From contig PWEU01000380.1 of assembly GCA_003554005.1 (NCBI GenBank), positions 1 through 5,825 of the forward strand: a DNA stretch of 5,825 nt. The letters run 5' to 3'. The translations under genes and the position numbers were made by a program. The notes below the pieces were generated by a model. It ran no database searches, was not told the DNA's origin, and saw only the letters and a list, made by a program, of their open reading frames with translations. The stretch's first letter is position 1. The number at the start of each line of letters is the position of its first letter. Below are positions 5,708 to 5,825 of the stretch, one piece after another. This DNA is from Nitriliruptoraceae bacterium (lineage in GTDB: Bacteria > Actinomycetota > Nitriliruptoria > Nitriliruptorales > Nitriliruptoraceae).

Positions 5708-5825
5708 GTGGAGGAGCGGTCGCGGGGAGAGCTGCGGCCCGGTGCGGGTCCGGGTGCGGGTCCGGGTGCGGGTCCGGGTGCGGGTCCGGGTGCGGGTCCG
5801 GGTGCGGGTCCGGGTGCGGGTCCGG
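5708..5825 (+). CDS. Possible start of the next gene (partial, runs off window)
   Basis: A frame opens after pheT and stays open to the window end. The ATG at 5678 and GTGs at 5705 and 5708 share the frame. GTG 5708 is favoured by the purine-rich GAGGGGGAA at 5694-5702, whose AGGGGG core ends seven bases before it. It would encode MEERSRGELRP followed by GAGP repeats from the 12-base array. The shifted frame beginning at GTG 5742 is an alternative: it reads Val-Arg repeatedly, and could be the N-terminus of ArgC, which commonly follows pheT in actinobacteria and often starts with a short VRV-like strand. No domain is visible in either frame, so neither start nor product is settled; the stretch may also be non-coding. 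Confidence 0.25.
   Translation, partial: MEERSRGELRPGAGPGAGPGAGPGAGPGAGPGAGPGAGP
5741..5825 (+). repeat. 12-base tandem array GGTGCGGGTCCG, 7 perfect copies, continuing past window
   Basis: Seven identical copies of GGTGCGGGTCCG occupy 5741-5824 and an eighth begins at 5825, so the true copy number is unknown. There are no mismatches, which points to recent expansion by slippage or to strong homogenisation. The unit is two near-identical hexamers, GGGTGC and GGGTCC, when read in another phase. The + strand of the array has no A and 7 G per 12 bases. Because 12 is a multiple of three and the unit holds no stop triplet, all six frames stay open: on the + strand GAGP, VRVR or CGSG repeats. It begins 90 bases after the pheT stop. 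The window edge inside the array may reflect an assembly break. Confidence 0.97.

Noticed and set aside
5651..5740. Intrinsic terminator for pheT
   Set aside because: I found no stable stem followed by a T-tract in the 90 bases between the pheT stop and the array; only scattered short GC self-complementarity.
5741..5825. CRISPR array or mobile-element terminal repeat
   Set aside because: The copies are directly adjacent with no spacers and only 12 bases long, and no transposase or target-site duplication is in sight.

Overview
This window is a housekeeping translation cluster from a very GC-rich bacterium, most likely an actinobacterium. The base composition, the frequent GTG starts and the gene order infC - rpmI - rplT - SpoU/TrmH-type rRNA methyltransferase - pheS - pheT all fit that group; the order resembles Mycobacterium tuberculosis, where tsnR follows rplT and pheS-pheT lie a little further on. 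The protein sequences do not settle the genus. PheS lacks the GGCGMVNP-type segment I associate with Streptomyces, so a deeper actinobacterial branch is possible, but that is inference.

Layout: every gene is on the + strand. The 3' part of infC (3-380) is followed by rpmI (475-669) and rplT (744-1112), the classic IF3-L35-L20 operon. Thirteen bases after rplT comes a SpoU/TrmH-family methyltransferase gene (1126-1887). A strong GC-rich hairpin (1160-1192) lies inside its first codons. After a 118-base gap come pheS (2006-3007) and, 90 bases later, pheT (3098-5650), the two subunits of phenylalanyl-tRNA synthetase. The window ends inside a perfect 12-base tandem array (5741 onward) that starts 90 bases after pheT.

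The genes share one theme, making and running the ribosome: initiation (IF3), two large-subunit proteins needed for assembly and structure, a probable 23S rRNA 2'-O-methyltransferase, and charging of tRNA-Phe. No promoter is convincing; the cluster may be read from a promoter upstream of infC, with possible internal control at the hairpin and in the gap before pheS.

The genes themselves are ordinary and I see no new multi-gene system. The unusual parts are small: the G-rich array after pheT, open in all six frames and fitting a G-quadruplex pattern; the hairpin in the methyltransferase start; an 18-base tandem duplication in the B5 domain of PheT; and a few substitutions at normally conserved positions in PheS and the methyltransferase. 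No tRNA, rRNA, CRISPR, insertion sequence or phage feature is visible, and no stretch over 300 bases lacks a gene.
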